From Bradyrhizobium sp. CCBAU 53351 (lineage in GTDB: Bacteria; Pseudomonadota; Alphaproteobacteria; Rhizobiales; Xanthobacteraceae), in assembly GCF_015291745.1 (NCBI RefSeq), contig NZ_CP030059.1:7300032-7364031 (forward strand): a DNA stretch of 64,000 bases. Direction: 5' to 3'. Position numbers and translations under genes: made by a program. The notes below the pieces were generated by a model. It ran no database searches. It was not told the origin of the DNA and saw nothing but the letters and a program-made list of their open reading frames with translations. Position 1 is the stretch's first letter, and each line of letters starts with the position of its first letter. This document shows positions 1-8,830 of the stretch, one piece after another.

Positions 1-1965
1 GGCCGTCTGGTCTATTGGGGCGCTGTGCTGAGCCTGTGGGGCGGCATCGCGGTGATCGGCGTCGTGATCTATGTCGGCGCCCATTTGCCGCCGATCCAGT
101 CGCTGGAGATTCCAAAACGCCCGCCGACGATCCAGATCGTCGGCATCGACGGCAGCATGCTGGCGCAGCGCGGCGAGATGGCCGGCGCCAATGTCGCGCT
201 GAAGGACCTGCCGCCCTATTTGCCGAAGGCGTTCATCGCCATCGAGGATCGCCGCTTCTATTCGCATTTCGGCATCGATCCCGTCGGCATCCTGCGCGCC
301 CTCGTCACCAACGTTCTGCATCGCGGCGTCTCGCAGGGCGGCTCGACGCTGACGCAGCAGCTCGCCAAGAACCTGTTCCTGACCCAGGAGCGCACCATGC
401 AGCGCAAGCTGCAGGAGGCGGAGCTCGCGATCTGGCTGGAGCGCAAGCACTCCAAGGACGAGATCCTGGAGCTCTATCTCAATCGCGTCTATTTCGGCTC
501 CGGGGCCTACGGCGTCGAAGCCGCCGCGCAAAAATATTTCGGCAAGTCGGCGAAGAACGTCACCGTGGCCGAGGCGGCGATGCTGGCCGGTCTCGTCAAA
601 TCGCCCTCGCGCCTCGCCCCGAACCGCAATCCCGAAGGCGCCGAAGCGCGTGCGCAAATCGTGCTCGCGGCGATGGCGGATGCAAAATTCATCACCGACG
701 CGCAGGCCAAGGCCTCGATCGGCCATCCCTCCTACAATGTGAAGCCGGCCGGCGCCGGCACCGTCAATTACGTCGCCGACTGGATCGGCGAAGTCCTGGA
801 CGATCTGGTCGGCCAGATCGACGAGAGCATCAAGGTCGAAACCACGATCGATCCCAAGCTGCAGAGCGTGGCGGAAGCCGCCATCATCGACGAGCTCGCG
901 GCCAAGAGCGTGAAGTTCAATGTCAGCCAAGGCGCGCTGGTGGCGATGACGCCCGACGGCGCGGTGCGCGCGATGGTCGGCGGACGGAACTATTCCGAGA
1001 GCCAGTACAACCGTGCGGTCACCGCCAAACGACAGCCGGGCTCCTCTTTCAAGCCGTTCGTGTACCTCACGGCGCTCGAGCAGGGCCTGACGCCGGACAC
1101 GATGCGCCAGGACGCGCCGATCGAGGTCAAGGGCTGGAGGCCCGAGAACTACACCCATGAATATTTCGGCGCGGTGACGCTGACCCAGGCGCTGGCGATG
1201 TCGCTCAACACCGTCGCCATCCGTCTCGGCCTCGAAGTCGGACCGAAGAACGTGGTGCGCACCGCGCACCGGCTCGGCATCTCCTCAAAGCTCGAGCCCA
1301 ATGCCTCGATCGCGCTCGGCACGTCGGAAGTCTCGGTCGTCGAGCTGGTCGGCGCCTACGCGCCCTTCGCCAATGGCGGCTTCGCAGTGGCGCCGCATGT
1401 CGTGACGCGCATCAGGACGCTCAGCGGCAAGCTGCTCTATATGCGCCAGCCCGAAGAGCGCAACCCGGTGATCGACCCCCGCTATGTCGGCATGATGAAC
1501 GCGATGATGCGGGAGACGCTTGTTTCAGGGACCGCCAAGAAGGCGGAGATCCCGGGATGGCCCGCGGCCGGCAAGACCGGCACCAGCCAGGATTATCGCG
1601 ACGCCTGGTTCATCGGCTACACCGCAAACCTCGTCACCGGCGTCTGGCTCGGCAATGACGACAACTCGCCGACCAAGAAGGCTACCGGCGGCGGCCTGCC
1701 GGTGGAAGTCTGGTCGCGCTTCATGAAGACGGCGCACGAGGGTGTGGCGGTGGCAAACTTGCCGAGCTCGCCAGGCGGCTGGGGCCTGTCGAACCTTGCG
1801 CAGGCGGCTTCGCAAGTGTCACCGCCGACAGCGATCGCGCCCGCACCGGCGCCGGCCAACAATGGCGGCTATCGCCCGCCGCCGACGCGCGCCAATGCAC
1901 GGCCGGAGGCCGCGGCGGGACTCGATGGCTGGCTGATGGACCGGTTGTTCGGCGGAAACCGATAG
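1..1965 (+). CDS. Penicillin-binding protein 1A family, 5' end outside window
   Basis: Bifunctional class A PBP that polymerises and cross-links peptidoglycan in the periplasm, anchored by one N-terminal membrane segment. The frame is open from base 1, so the gene begins upstream; the first residues visible (WGAVLSLWGGIAVIGVVIYV) are the membrane anchor. The glycosyltransferase domain shows EDRRFYSHFGID (catalytic Glu at 244-246) and GGSTLTQQLAKNLF. The transpeptidase domain shows the SxxK box SSFK (1042-1053), an SLN box in AMSLNTVA and KTGTS (1573-1587), so all key catalytic motifs are intact. The tail is rich in Pro and Ala (about 1810-1900), as is common for this family. It is followed by a convergent SDR gene. 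Family assignment is secure; which PBP1A paralogue it is cannot be told from the window. Confidence 0.95.
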   Translation, partial: GRLVYWGAVLSLWGGIAVIGVVIYVGAHLPPIQSLEIPKRPPTIQIVGIDGSMLAQRGEMAGANVALKDLPPYLPKAFIAIEDRRFYSHFGIDPVGILRALVTNVLHRGVSQGGSTLTQQLAKNLFLTQERTMQRKLQEAELAIWLERKHSKDEILELYLNRVYFGSGAYGVEAAAQKYFGKSAKNVTVAEAAMLAGLVKSPSRLAPNRNPEGAEARAQIVLAAMADAKFITDAQAKASIGHPSYNVKPAGAGTVNYVADWIGEVLDDLVGQIDESIKVETTIDPKLQSVAEAAIIDELAAKSVKFNVSQGALVAMTPDGAVRAMVGGRNYSESQYNRAVTAKRQPGSSFKPFVYLTALEQGLTPDTMRQDAPIEVKGWRPENYTHEYFGAVTLTQALAMSLNTVAIRLGLEVGPKNVVRTAHRLGISSKLEPNASIALGTSEVSVVELVGAYAPFANGGFAVAPHVVTRIRTLSGKLLYMRQPEERNPVIDPRYVGMMNAMMRETLVSGTAKKAEIPGWPAAGKTGTSQDYRDAWFIGYTANLVTGVWLGNDDNSPTKKATGGGLPVEVWSRFMKTAHEGVAVANLPSSPGGWGLSNLAQAASQVSPPTAIAPAPAPANNGGYRPPPTRANARPEAAAGLDGWLMDRLFGGNR

Positions 1966-2004
1966 GCGCGGCCTGAGGGCTTTGGCGACCTCAACACAAA
2001 AACC

Positions 2005-2029
2005 GCGAAAACAACCCCATGCACAGTAG
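2005..2029 (+). repeat. 25-nt dispersed repeat, copy 1
   Basis: A 25-base word beginning GCGAAAACAACC and ending GCACAGTAG recurs identically and in the same orientation at 53935-53959. Both copies lie in gaps. I recall similar words in Bradyrhizobium intergenic DNA, but cannot search here. Confidence 0.75.
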
Positions 2030-2121
2030 CCGGCGCTAACCAAATCAACGGCTTGCGGGGGAAGCACTGACGTTCGAAGTGCGGGCTTGGACGTCAGCTG
2101 CAACCCATCGGGATTGACGTT

Positions 2122-2877
2122 CTACACCCGGCGGATCGCGCCCCCATCAACCGGGATCGCAGCGCCATTGATGTAGCGGGCGAGTGGAGAGGCGAGAAAC
2201 GCGACGAGGTGCCCGATATCCTCAGGCTCCCCGAAATAGCCGGCAGGGATGTTCTGCTTGATGAAGTCCGCCTTCGATTGCTCCGTTGGATGCAATTTCT
2301 GAATTTGAGCGGTGTTGATGCGGCCCGGTGCGATCGTGTTGACGGTGACACCATAGGGGCCGAGTTCGGACGATAGCGTTCGGGACCAGCTGACGAGAGC
2401 GGCCTTGGCCGGCGCTGCTCCATTGAGTTTAGGCGCAACAAGCGCACCCGAGATGTTGACGATCCGCCCCCAGTTTCGAGCCTTCATTCCCGGCGAGATG
2501 AGATCGGTCAAGCGACGTGCCGCAAGGAAGTTGAGCGTCATCGCCTCGTCCCAGAAGGCATCGTCGGCCTCGCCCGTCACGGGCCTCGCCCCACCGGCGT
2601 TGTTGACGAGGATATCGACGTGCCCGCCGAGCGCGGCCGACGCTTCGGCTGCAATTTGCGCCGGGCCGCCTTGCGCGCACACGTCTCCCACCACCATCAC
2701 TGGACGACCGCCGGCGCGCGAGGCGAGGGCTCCGGCTACCTTCTCCAGCGCGGCCGCCGTCCGCGCACTGATTGCGACCCGCACCCCCGCGTCTGCCAGT
2801 GAGCCGGCGATGCCGCTGCCAATTCCGCCACTGGCCGCCGTTATGAGGGCGGTCTTGCCTTCCAGTCCGAGGTTCAT
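2122..2877 (-). CDS. SDR family oxidoreductase lacking the canonical Tyr
   Basis: Short-chain dehydrogenase/reductase-like protein, 251 aa, cytoplasmic. The Rossmann fold is clear: TAASGGIG (residues 13-20) for NAD(P) binding, NNAG (92-95), and a C-terminal PVDGGAIRRV typical of FabG-like members. Ser is in NISG (S143) and Lys in PAKAA (K158), but the YxxxK position is Ala (A154), and the Ser-Lys distance is about two residues shorter than usual. The reading was checked directly on the reverse strand and there is no frameshift. It may use another proton donor, or bind without reducing a ketone. The substrate is unknown. It is transcribed alone, convergent to the PBP gene. Confidence 0.85.
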   Translation of the reverse strand: MNLGLEGKTALITAASGGIGSGIAGSLADAGVRVAISARTAAALEKVAGALASRAGGRPVMVVGDVCAQGGPAQIAAEASAALGGHVDILVNNAGGARPVTGEADDAFWDEAMTLNFLAARRLTDLISPGMKARNWGRIVNISGALVAPKLNGAAPAKAALVSWSRTLSSELGPYGVTVNTIAPGRINTAQIQKLHPTEQSKADFIKQNIPAGYFGEPEDIGHLVAFLASPLARYINGAAIPVDGGAIRRV

Positions 2878-3072
2878 CCGTTGATCTCCTCACAAATCAG
2901 GGGGATGCCCGTGGATTGACGATCAATGGAGAGGCTGTCGACTTGAGCGAAAGGGCTGGTCGGACACCGAGGCCGCTGAGAACAAAGTCCCATCAATCCA
3001 TCGGCGCGCGCGGCTGCAAGCCCTCGCGCACAAGGCGGGCGATGACAGCGTCAGATGAGGCAAAAGCGAGCC

Positions 3073-3828
3073 CTAATCCTCGACGCCGTAGCGGTGCAGG
3101 TCGTTGCCGTAGGTATCGAGCCACTTCTTGGCGCGCTCCATCGAGGGGCAGACTTTTCCGCAGACGCGCCAGAACCGCGCCGAGTGGTTCATCTCGACGA
3201 GATGGGCGACCTCGTGGGCGGCGAGATAGTCCAGCACGAAGGGCGGCGCGAGGATCAGGCGCCAGGAGAACGACAGCGAGCCCGCGGAGGTGCACGAACC
3301 CCAGCGGCTGGACTGATCGCGGATCGACAGGCGCTTGACCCTGACACCGAGCTCGGCGGCGTAGGCCTCCGCCGAACGCTGCAGATCGCGGCGCGCCTCG
3401 CGCTTGAGGAAGTCGCTGACGCGGCGATCGACATGTTCGAGCCCGCCGGCGATGCAGAGAATCTTCTCTCCGCTATCGCGAGTCTCGGTCCACACCGTGC
3501 CGCGCGTGCCGGCGCGATGAACGATGCGATGTGGCGTGCCGCGGAGCGGTATCACCGTGCCCGGCTGGAACGGCGCCGCCTTCGGCAAGCGACCGAGACG
3601 CGCGGCGATCCACGCGCCATGACGCTGCGCGAAGTCTTTGGCTTCGGCCAGCGTGCCGCGCGGCGGCATCGTGAGGATGGCTTCGCGATCGCTCGGATGA
3701 ATTCTGAGCGTATAACGGCGCGCGCGGCGGTGCCGGCGCAATCGGATGGCAAAAAATTGCGATCCGTGGGTGATCAGGACGGTCTTTGGTTCGTGGGGCC
3801 GACGATAAAGGAGTGCGCGGGTGGCCAT
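3073..3828 (-). CDS. YgjP-type (DUF45/M48-like) metal-dependent hydrolase
   Basis: Predicted cytoplasmic zinc metalloprotease of the YgjP/SprT-like family, 251 aa from the ATG at 3828; an in-frame extension upstream to 3912 is open but looks non-coding. The signature SSRWGSC (173-179) precedes the zinc site HEVAHL (205-210) with a following NHSARFW (H215), which is the standard arrangement for the family. The N-terminal half is basic (LRRHRRARRY). The cellular role of this family is poorly defined. It sits downstream of phaZ on the same strand, about 300 bases away, so it probably has its own promoter. Confidence 0.88.
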   Translation of the reverse strand: MATRALLYRRPHEPKTVLITHGSQFFAIRLRRHRRARRYTLRIHPSDREAILTMPPRGTLAEAKDFAQRHGAWIAARLGRLPKAAPFQPGTVIPLRGTPHRIVHRAGTRGTVWTETRDSGEKILCIAGGLEHVDRRVSDFLKREARRDLQRSAEAYAAELGVRVKRLSIRDQSSRWGSCTSAGSLSFSWRLILAPPFVLDYLAAHEVAHLVEMNHSARFWRVCGKVCPSMERAKKWLDTYGNDLHRYGVED

Positions 3829-4129
3829 GTCTGTCAGTCCGGGGGGCAGGAGGGCGCCCGGATTCTGCCATAACCGCCGCCATGGGAAGCGCTCGGCGCA
3901 AAAACAAATCATTTGCCCAATATACAGCGGTCAGGCTTCCGGGAGACCCTACAGACTGGGGTTGGAACCGGCTTTTTTCGCCCTCGCTGGATGCATGCGG
4001 CACCCCCAAGAGGTGAGTGCTGACTCACTCCTATAAAGCTACCTAAATACCGCGAATCTGGCGGGTATTCACCCCATCCGGAACGTCCGGCCGGGACCGG
4101 ATTTTCGACGGGAAAGCCGAAAAAGCAGG
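3829..4129. other. Gap between phaZ and the YgjP-type gene
   Basis: About 300 bases without a credible gene. The only clear structure is the short inverted repeat at 4013-4028, listed separately; no terminator with a T run is visible for phaZ. Confidence 0.6.
4013..4028. promoter_or_regulatory. GTGAGT-N4-ACTCAC inverted repeat, possible operator
   Basis: Perfect 6-bp arms with a 4-base spacer (GCTG), 185 bases upstream of the YgjP-type start codon and 100 bases beyond the phaZ stop. Words of this form are typical of TetR-family operators, but no TetR gene is in the window, so the regulator is unknown. Confidence 0.35.
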
Positions 4130-5458
4130 TTATTCGGCCGCGCGCGCCTGCAACGAGCTCGGATTCGCCGCCGAAACCATGAAGTCGTGAATTCGCGGCA
4201 CGATTTCCGACCTGAAGCGCGAGCCGTTGAACACGCCGTAATGCCCGACACCCTTCTGGACGTAATGAATGCGGCGATGATCCGGGATCGAGCTGCACAA
4301 TGTGTGCGTTGCTTCGGTCTGGCCGAGACCGGAGATGTCGTCGTTCTCGCCTTCGACCGTCATCAACGCCACGCGCGTGACCTTGGAGGGATCGACGCGT
4401 GTTCCGCGATGGGTCATCTCGCCCTTCGGCAGCGAGTGCTTCACGAACACGGTGTCGACCGTCTGCAGGTAATATTCTGCGGAGAGATCCATCACCGCGA
4501 GATATTCGTCATAGAACTCGCGATGCTTGTCGACGAGGTCGCCGTCGCCCTTCACCAGATGGGCAAAGAGCTGCTTGTGGGCGTCCATATGCCTATCGAG
4601 ATTCATGCTGATGAAACCGTTGAGCTGCAGGAATCCCGGATAAACGTCGCGCATCATGCCCGGATGCGGGAACGGCACCTTGGTGATGACGTGGTTGCGG
4701 AACCAGTCGATGCCGCGCTCCTGGGCGAGGTTGTTCACCGCGGTCGGATTGCGGCGAGTGTCGATCGGCCCGCCCATCAGCGTCATCGAGGTCGGCACAA
4801 AGGGATCTCGCCGCGCTTCCATGATCGAGACGGCGGCGACGACGGGCACGGAGGGCTGGCACACGGCCAGCACATGCGTGTTGCCGCCGAGGACATGCAG
4901 CATCTCGATGACGTAATCGATGTAGTCGTCGAGATCGAAGCGGCCGTCGCTGAGCGGCACCATGCGGGCATCGGCCCAGTCGGTGATGTAGACCTCATGC
5001 GCGGGCAGGAAGGCTTCGACAGTGCCACGCAGCAGCGTCGCATAATGGCCGGACATCGGCGCGACGATCAGCACGCGCGGCTGCGGGCTGCGCAAGGGCC
5101 GCGCGAATTTGCGATCGAAATAGAGCAGCCGGCAGAACGGCTTTTCCCAGACCGAGCGGACCTCGACGGGAACGCGGATGCCGTTGACCTCGGTATCGTT
5201 GAGACCCCATTCCGGCTTGCCGTAACGGCGCGTGGTGCGCTCGAACAATTCGCAGGCTGCGGCGACCGACTTGCCGATCTCGGTGCGCGCCCAGGGATTG
5301 AGCGGATTTTGAAACAGCAACTTGGTGGCGTCAGTGACCGCACGTGCCGGATTGAGAGAGGCGTGCGCCATCTCGTACATCCAGTACATCGGCGTCGTCA
5401 GGACCGGACTGCCTTCGGCCGCCAGGGGCGGCGCGCCGCCAAACTCACCAATAGGCAT
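4130..5458 (-). CDS. phaZ: Intracellular polyhydroxyalkanoate depolymerase
   Basis: Hydrolyses stored polyhydroxybutyrate granules to 3-hydroxybutyrate. The 442-aa protein has no signal peptide and reads end to end like the intracellular PhaZ family: an N-terminal TPMYWMYEMAHASLNPAR block, then PRVLIVAPMSGHYATLLRGT, the nucleophile region HVLAVCQPSVP (C200; this family uses Cys in place of Ser), and a C-terminal His in KGVGHYGVFNGSRFR. The ATG at 5458 gives the family's usual start; a Met at residue 24 is possible. A sigma-70-like promoter lies about 30-55 bases upstream. A second, unrelated PHB-depolymerase-type enzyme is encoded at 16640. Confidence 0.93.
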   Translation of the reverse strand: MPIGEFGGAPPLAAEGSPVLTTPMYWMYEMAHASLNPARAVTDATKLLFQNPLNPWARTEIGKSVAAACELFERTTRRYGKPEWGLNDTEVNGIRVPVEVRSVWEKPFCRLLYFDRKFARPLRSPQPRVLIVAPMSGHYATLLRGTVEAFLPAHEVYITDWADARMVPLSDGRFDLDDYIDYVIEMLHVLGGNTHVLAVCQPSVPVVAAVSIMEARRDPFVPTSMTLMGGPIDTRRNPTAVNNLAQERGIDWFRNHVITKVPFPHPGMMRDVYPGFLQLNGFISMNLDRHMDAHKQLFAHLVKGDGDLVDKHREFYDEYLAVMDLSAEYYLQTVDTVFVKHSLPKGEMTHRGTRVDPSKVTRVALMTVEGENDDISGLGQTEATHTLCSSIPDHRRIHYVQKGVGHYGVFNGSRFRSEIVPRIHDFMVSAANPSSLQARAAE

Positions 5459-5484
5459 CGCTATATTCCTCTTCGCATCGCAGC

Positions 5485-5513
5485 ATACTGCCGAATGCGT
5501 AATATTGCGTCAA
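5485..5513 (-). promoter_or_regulatory. Sigma-70-like promoter for phaZ
   Basis: On the minus strand TTGACG (-35) is followed after 17 bases by CAGTAT (-10), ending 27 bases before the phaZ ATG. The -35 is good and the -10 moderate. Confidence 0.4.
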
Positions 5514-5579
5514 TGCATGGTTCCGTACATCTACGTGGCCGAAACGGCTCAACCGGCCTGAATCCACGAGAAAGTGTCG

Positions 5580-6398
5580 CTATTCGCCGCCCGCCAGCAG
5601 CGAGCCGTGCTTCCTAGCGCTGCGTAAAAGGGCAAGAAATGCCCCAAAAGATGCAACCAGAAGCACCACATTGATGGCCAGTGCATCCAGCATCAGGTCG
5701 GTGCGGAAGGTGTTCTCGATCAGGAGCGCGCGCATTCCTTCGAACACGTAGGTCGGCGGCAGCGTCCAGGCGACATATTGCAGCCAAACCGGCAGCACGC
5801 TGACGGGATAGTAGATGCAGGCGAGCGGCAAGATCACGAACATCAAGGTCCAGACGATGCTCTCGGCGCCAAGGCCGTTTCGCAGCACCAGGCCCGAGAC
5901 GAAGATGCCGACCGACCAGCTCGTGAAGATCAGATTGCAGAAGAACGCGATCAACGGCAGGCCGAGCGCATAGACGTTGAAGTGAAACAGGAACAGCGCC
6001 AGCAGCGTCATCGGAATGATTCCGATCGCGAGCCGGATCAGGCTCATGACCATCAGCGAGAGCAGAAACTCGATCGGCTTGAGCGGACTCATCATGAGGT
6101 TGCCGAGATTGCGCGCCCACATCTCTTCAAGGAACGAGATGGAGAAGCCGAGCTGGCCGCGGAACAGGATGTCCCAGAGGATGACGGCGCCGATCAGCGT
6201 GCCGCCGGCGCGCGCGAAGAAGCTGGCATTCTCCGCGATGTAATATTGGATGAAGCCCCAGGTGATGACCTGCAGCGCCGGCCAGTACAACAGCTCGAGC
6301 AACCGCGGCCAGGACGACAGCAGGAGATACCAATAGCGCAGGATCATCGCGCCGATGCGATGGGCGGAGATGCCGTGATGGTGGGAGATGTCGGTCAT
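5580..6398 (-). CDS. ABC-2 type transporter permease
   Basis: Inner-membrane permease of an ABC exporter, 272 aa from the ATG at 6398 (MTDISHHHGISAHRIG). Six hydrophobic segments can be seen, for example around TLIGAVILWDILF, LALFLFHFNVYALGLPLIAFF and LDALAINVVLLVASFGAFL, with charged loops between, as in ABC2_membrane proteins. The partner ATPase is directly upstream on the same strand; the 109-base gap between them holds an inverted repeat. The exported substrate cannot be told from sequence. NodJ-like permeases share this fold, but no other nodulation genes are nearby. Confidence 0.88.
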   Translation of the reverse strand: MTDISHHHGISAHRIGAMILRYWYLLLSSWPRLLELLYWPALQVITWGFIQYYIAENASFFARAGGTLIGAVILWDILFRGQLGFSISFLEEMWARNLGNLMMSPLKPIEFLLSLMVMSLIRLAIGIIPMTLLALFLFHFNVYALGLPLIAFFCNLIFTSWSVGIFVSGLVLRNGLGAESIVWTLMFVILPLACIYYPVSVLPVWLQYVAWTLPPTYVFEGMRALLIENTFRTDLMLDALAINVVLLVASFGAFLALLRSARKHGSLLAGGE

Positions 6399-6408
6399 GA
6401 GGACACCC

Positions 6409-6497
6409 CGTAGCCCGGATGGGGCGCAGCGCAATCCGGGAATCGTGCCACAAGCGACAGGCGTCCCGGATTACGCTTCGCTCCATCCGGGCTACGG
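6409..6497. repeat. Inverted repeat element between the ABC genes
   Basis: Arms CGTAGCCCGGAT...AATCCGGGA (left, from 6409) and TCCCGGATT...ATCCGGGCTACGG (right, to 6497) form a long imperfect hairpin with about 25 bases between them. It sits between ATPase and permease of one operon and could stabilise or punctuate the transcript. Palindromes of this sequence type are common in Bradyrhizobium and Rhodopseudomonas (from memory). Confidence 0.85.
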
Positions 6498-6507
6498 CTG
6501 CGTCTGC

Positions 6508-7299
6508 TCATCGCACCGCCTCCTTCCGGCCGCGCGCGACGTCGAGAAACACCTCTTCCAGAGTGGTGCGGTTGTAGCGCGCCATGATCGCCTCGGGCGT
6601 GTCGTCGTCCTCGATGCGGCCGCGCTTCATGATGATGACGCGGTCGCAGAGCCGCTCGACCTCGAGCATGTTGTGCGAAGCCAGCAGAATGGTGGCGTTG
6701 TTCGCCTTGCGATAGCGCTCCAGATGCGCCCGCACCCAGTCGGCCGTGTCGGGGTCGAGCGAAGCGGTCGGCTCGTCCAGCAGCAGGAGCTCGGGCTGGT
6801 TGATCAGCGCTTTGGCCAGCGCGACGCGGGTCTTCTGCCCGGCGGAGAGCTTGCCGTTGGCGCGATCGATGAAGTCGGTGAGATCGAGATCGCCCGCAAG
6901 CTCTGCGATGCGGCCCGCGAGGTTCTTCACCGCATAGAGCTTGCCGAAGATTGTGAGGTTCTGCCGTACCGTGAGCCGCATCGGCATGTCGACATAGGGG
7001 CTCTCGAAGTTCATCCGCCCCAGCACGGCAGCGCTCTCCTCGGGCATCCGATGCCCGAGCACCTGCACGCGGCCGGAGGTCGGCAGCACCAGCCCCATGA
7101 TCATCGCGATGGTCGTGGTCTTGCCGGCGCCGTTGCCGCCCAGAAGGCCGGTGATGCTGCCGCGCGGCAGGACAAAGGAGATGTCGTCGACGGCGCAAGT
7201 CTGCTTGTAGACCTTGACGAGATGCTCGACCGCGATCGCCGCGGACGAGCTGCGCTCCGCGACAGTCGGCCGACTTGAAGCCTCGTCATTCTCCGTCAT
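6508..7299 (-). CDS. ABC transporter ATP-binding protein
   Basis: ATPase of the two-gene exporter, 263 aa from the ATG at 7299; the frame stays open further upstream but that part overlaps the regS region and has no family similarity. Walker A is GGNGAGKTT (54-62), the signature LSAGQ (151-155) and Walker B LLLLDEPTASLD (171-182), with the H-loop His in LLASHNMLEVERL. The C-terminal TTLEEVFLDVARG is typical of ABC-2/DrrA-type subunits. It is the first gene of the operon, divergent from regS. Confidence 0.92.
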   Translation of the reverse strand: MTENDEASSRPTVAERSSSAAIAVEHLVKVYKQTCAVDDISFVLPRGSITGLLGGNGAGKTTTIAMIMGLVLPTSGRVQVLGHRMPEESAAVLGRMNFESPYVDMPMRLTVRQNLTIFGKLYAVKNLAGRIAELAGDLDLTDFIDRANGKLSAGQKTRVALAKALINQPELLLLDEPTASLDPDTADWVRAHLERYRKANNATILLASHNMLEVERLCDRVIIMKRGRIEDDDTPEAIMARYNRTTLEEVFLDVARGRKEAVR

Positions 7300-7405
7300 G
7301 CTGACCGTTCTTCTGCTATTGCGGCAGGGAGCGCAAGGCTTGTAATCCGGTAGTTCCGCGAGCCCAGCGTTTGTGACCTTGGAAGGCGCCGCCACATTGG
7401 CCGAT

Positions 7406-8728
7406 ATGACCGAAATTGCTGCTTCCGACTTCCGCCCCTCGCAGCGGCATATCCGCCTGGATACGATCCTGCGGCTGCGCTGGCTTGCGGTGCTGGGGCA
7501 GCTCGCCGCGATCTTCATCGTGGCGCAGGGGCTGGAGTTCAACGTCGAGATCGTCCCCTGCGTCAGCATCATCGCTCTGTCGGCGGCCCTGAACCTGGCG
7601 CTGCAGACCGCGGCCAATCCGATGCAGCGGCTGGAGCCGATCCAGGCGGCCGGCCTGCTCGCGCTGAACATCGTGGAATTGGCCGGTCTGCTGTACTTTA
7701 CCGGCGGCTTGCAGAACCCGTTCTCGTTCCTGTTCCTCGCGCCGGTGCTGATCTCGGCCACGGCGCTGCCGGCGCGCCTCACCTTCGGCCTCGGCCTGCT
7801 CGCGGTCGCCTGCGCCTCGGTGCTGTTTTTCTTCCATCTGCCGCTGCCCTGGGATTCCGACGATCCCTTGGTGCTGCCGCCGATCTACCTGGTCGGCGTC
7901 TGGCTCTCGATCGTGCTCGCGATCGGCGTCACCAGCCTCTATTCCTTCCAGGTGACTGAAGAGGCGCGCAAGCTCGCGGACGCGCTGGCCGCGACCGAGC
8001 TGGTGCTGACGCGCGAGCAGCATCTGACCCAGCTCGACGGCCTTGCCGCTGCCGCCGCGCACGAGCTCGGCACGCCGCTCGCCACGATCTTCCTGATCTC
8101 GCGCGAGCTGGAGAAGACGGTGAAGGACGCCAGTTTTGCCGCCGACCTGAAGACGCTGCGCGAGCAGACCCAGCGCTGCCGCGACATATTGAGCAAGATC
8201 ACCCAGCTCTCCTCCACCGGCGCGCCGTTCGACCGCATGAAGCTGTCGGAGCTGATCGAGGAGGTGGTGGCCCCGCACCGCGATTTCGGCGTCGAGATCA
8301 AGGTGCGGATCGCGGTCGCCGCCGTGGCCGAGCCGGTCGGCTCGCGCAATCCGGCGATCCTCTACGGCGTCGGCAACATCGTCGAGAACGCGGTCGATTT
8401 CGCCCGCACCACGGTCGAGGTGAATGCGTGGTGGAACAAGGATACGATCGAGCTCGTGATCTCCGACGACGGCCCCGGCATTCCCCCTGATATCCTGAAC
8501 CGGATCGGCGAGCCCTATCTGTCGCGGCGGCGAACCGTGGACGAGGGCGGCGGTGAACGGCGCGGCCTCGGATTGGGCGTGTTCATCGCCCGGACACTGC
8601 TCGAGCGCACCGGCGCCAAGGTCTCGTTTACCAACCGGACCTTTCCGGAACACGGTGCCGTGGTCCACATCAGTTGGCCGCGAGAGCGCTTTGAGGCTAT
8701 CGAGACGCTCGAAGAAACAATAGGATAG
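7406..8728 (+). CDS. regS: Redox-responsive sensor histidine kinase RegS (RegB/PrrB/ActS)
   Basis: Membrane sensor of the global redox system that controls respiration, nitrogen fixation and carbon metabolism in alphaproteobacteria. About six membrane segments occupy the N-terminal half. The ubiquinone-binding heptapeptide GGLQNPF (100-106) and the H box AAAAHELGTPLATI (phospho-His H219) are family hallmarks. The redox-active Cys is in EQTQRCRDIL (C258). The ATPase part shows GNIVENAVDFA, DDGPGIP and RGLGLGVFIA. Start chosen at 7406 (MTEIAASDF); the frame is open to 7373. The cognate response regulator follows after 102 bases. Confidence 0.93.
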   Translation: MTEIAASDFRPSQRHIRLDTILRLRWLAVLGQLAAIFIVAQGLEFNVEIVPCVSIIALSAALNLALQTAANPMQRLEPIQAAGLLALNIVELAGLLYFTGGLQNPFSFLFLAPVLISATALPARLTFGLGLLAVACASVLFFFHLPLPWDSDDPLVLPPIYLVGVWLSIVLAIGVTSLYSFQVTEEARKLADALAATELVLTREQHLTQLDGLAAAAAHELGTPLATIFLISRELEKTVKDASFAADLKTLREQTQRCRDILSKITQLSSTGAPFDRMKLSELIEEVVAPHRDFGVEIKVRIAVAAVAEPVGSRNPAILYGVGNIVENAVDFARTTVEVNAWWNKDTIELVISDDGPGIPPDILNRIGEPYLSRRRTVDEGGGERRGLGLGVFIARTLLERTGAKVSFTNRTFPEHGAVVHISWPRERFEAIETLEETIG

Positions 8729-8830
8729 CCGCGACCTTGCGTCGCACAACAGGGCCGATCGACTATCGGCGGCCTTGGCACCGCCCGATTGCGAGGCCAT
8801 ATGTAGACGCGTTGGAGAGAGGACAAAACC

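Noticed and set aside
15..1160. Second plus-strand frame over the PBP gene
   Set aside because: Arg/Ala/Gly-rich out-of-frame reading; the PBP catalytic motifs are in the other frame.
4187..5617. Plus-strand frame of 476 aa opposite phaZ
   Set aside because: Low-complexity His/Asp/Arg-rich translation antisense to a confident PhaZ gene.
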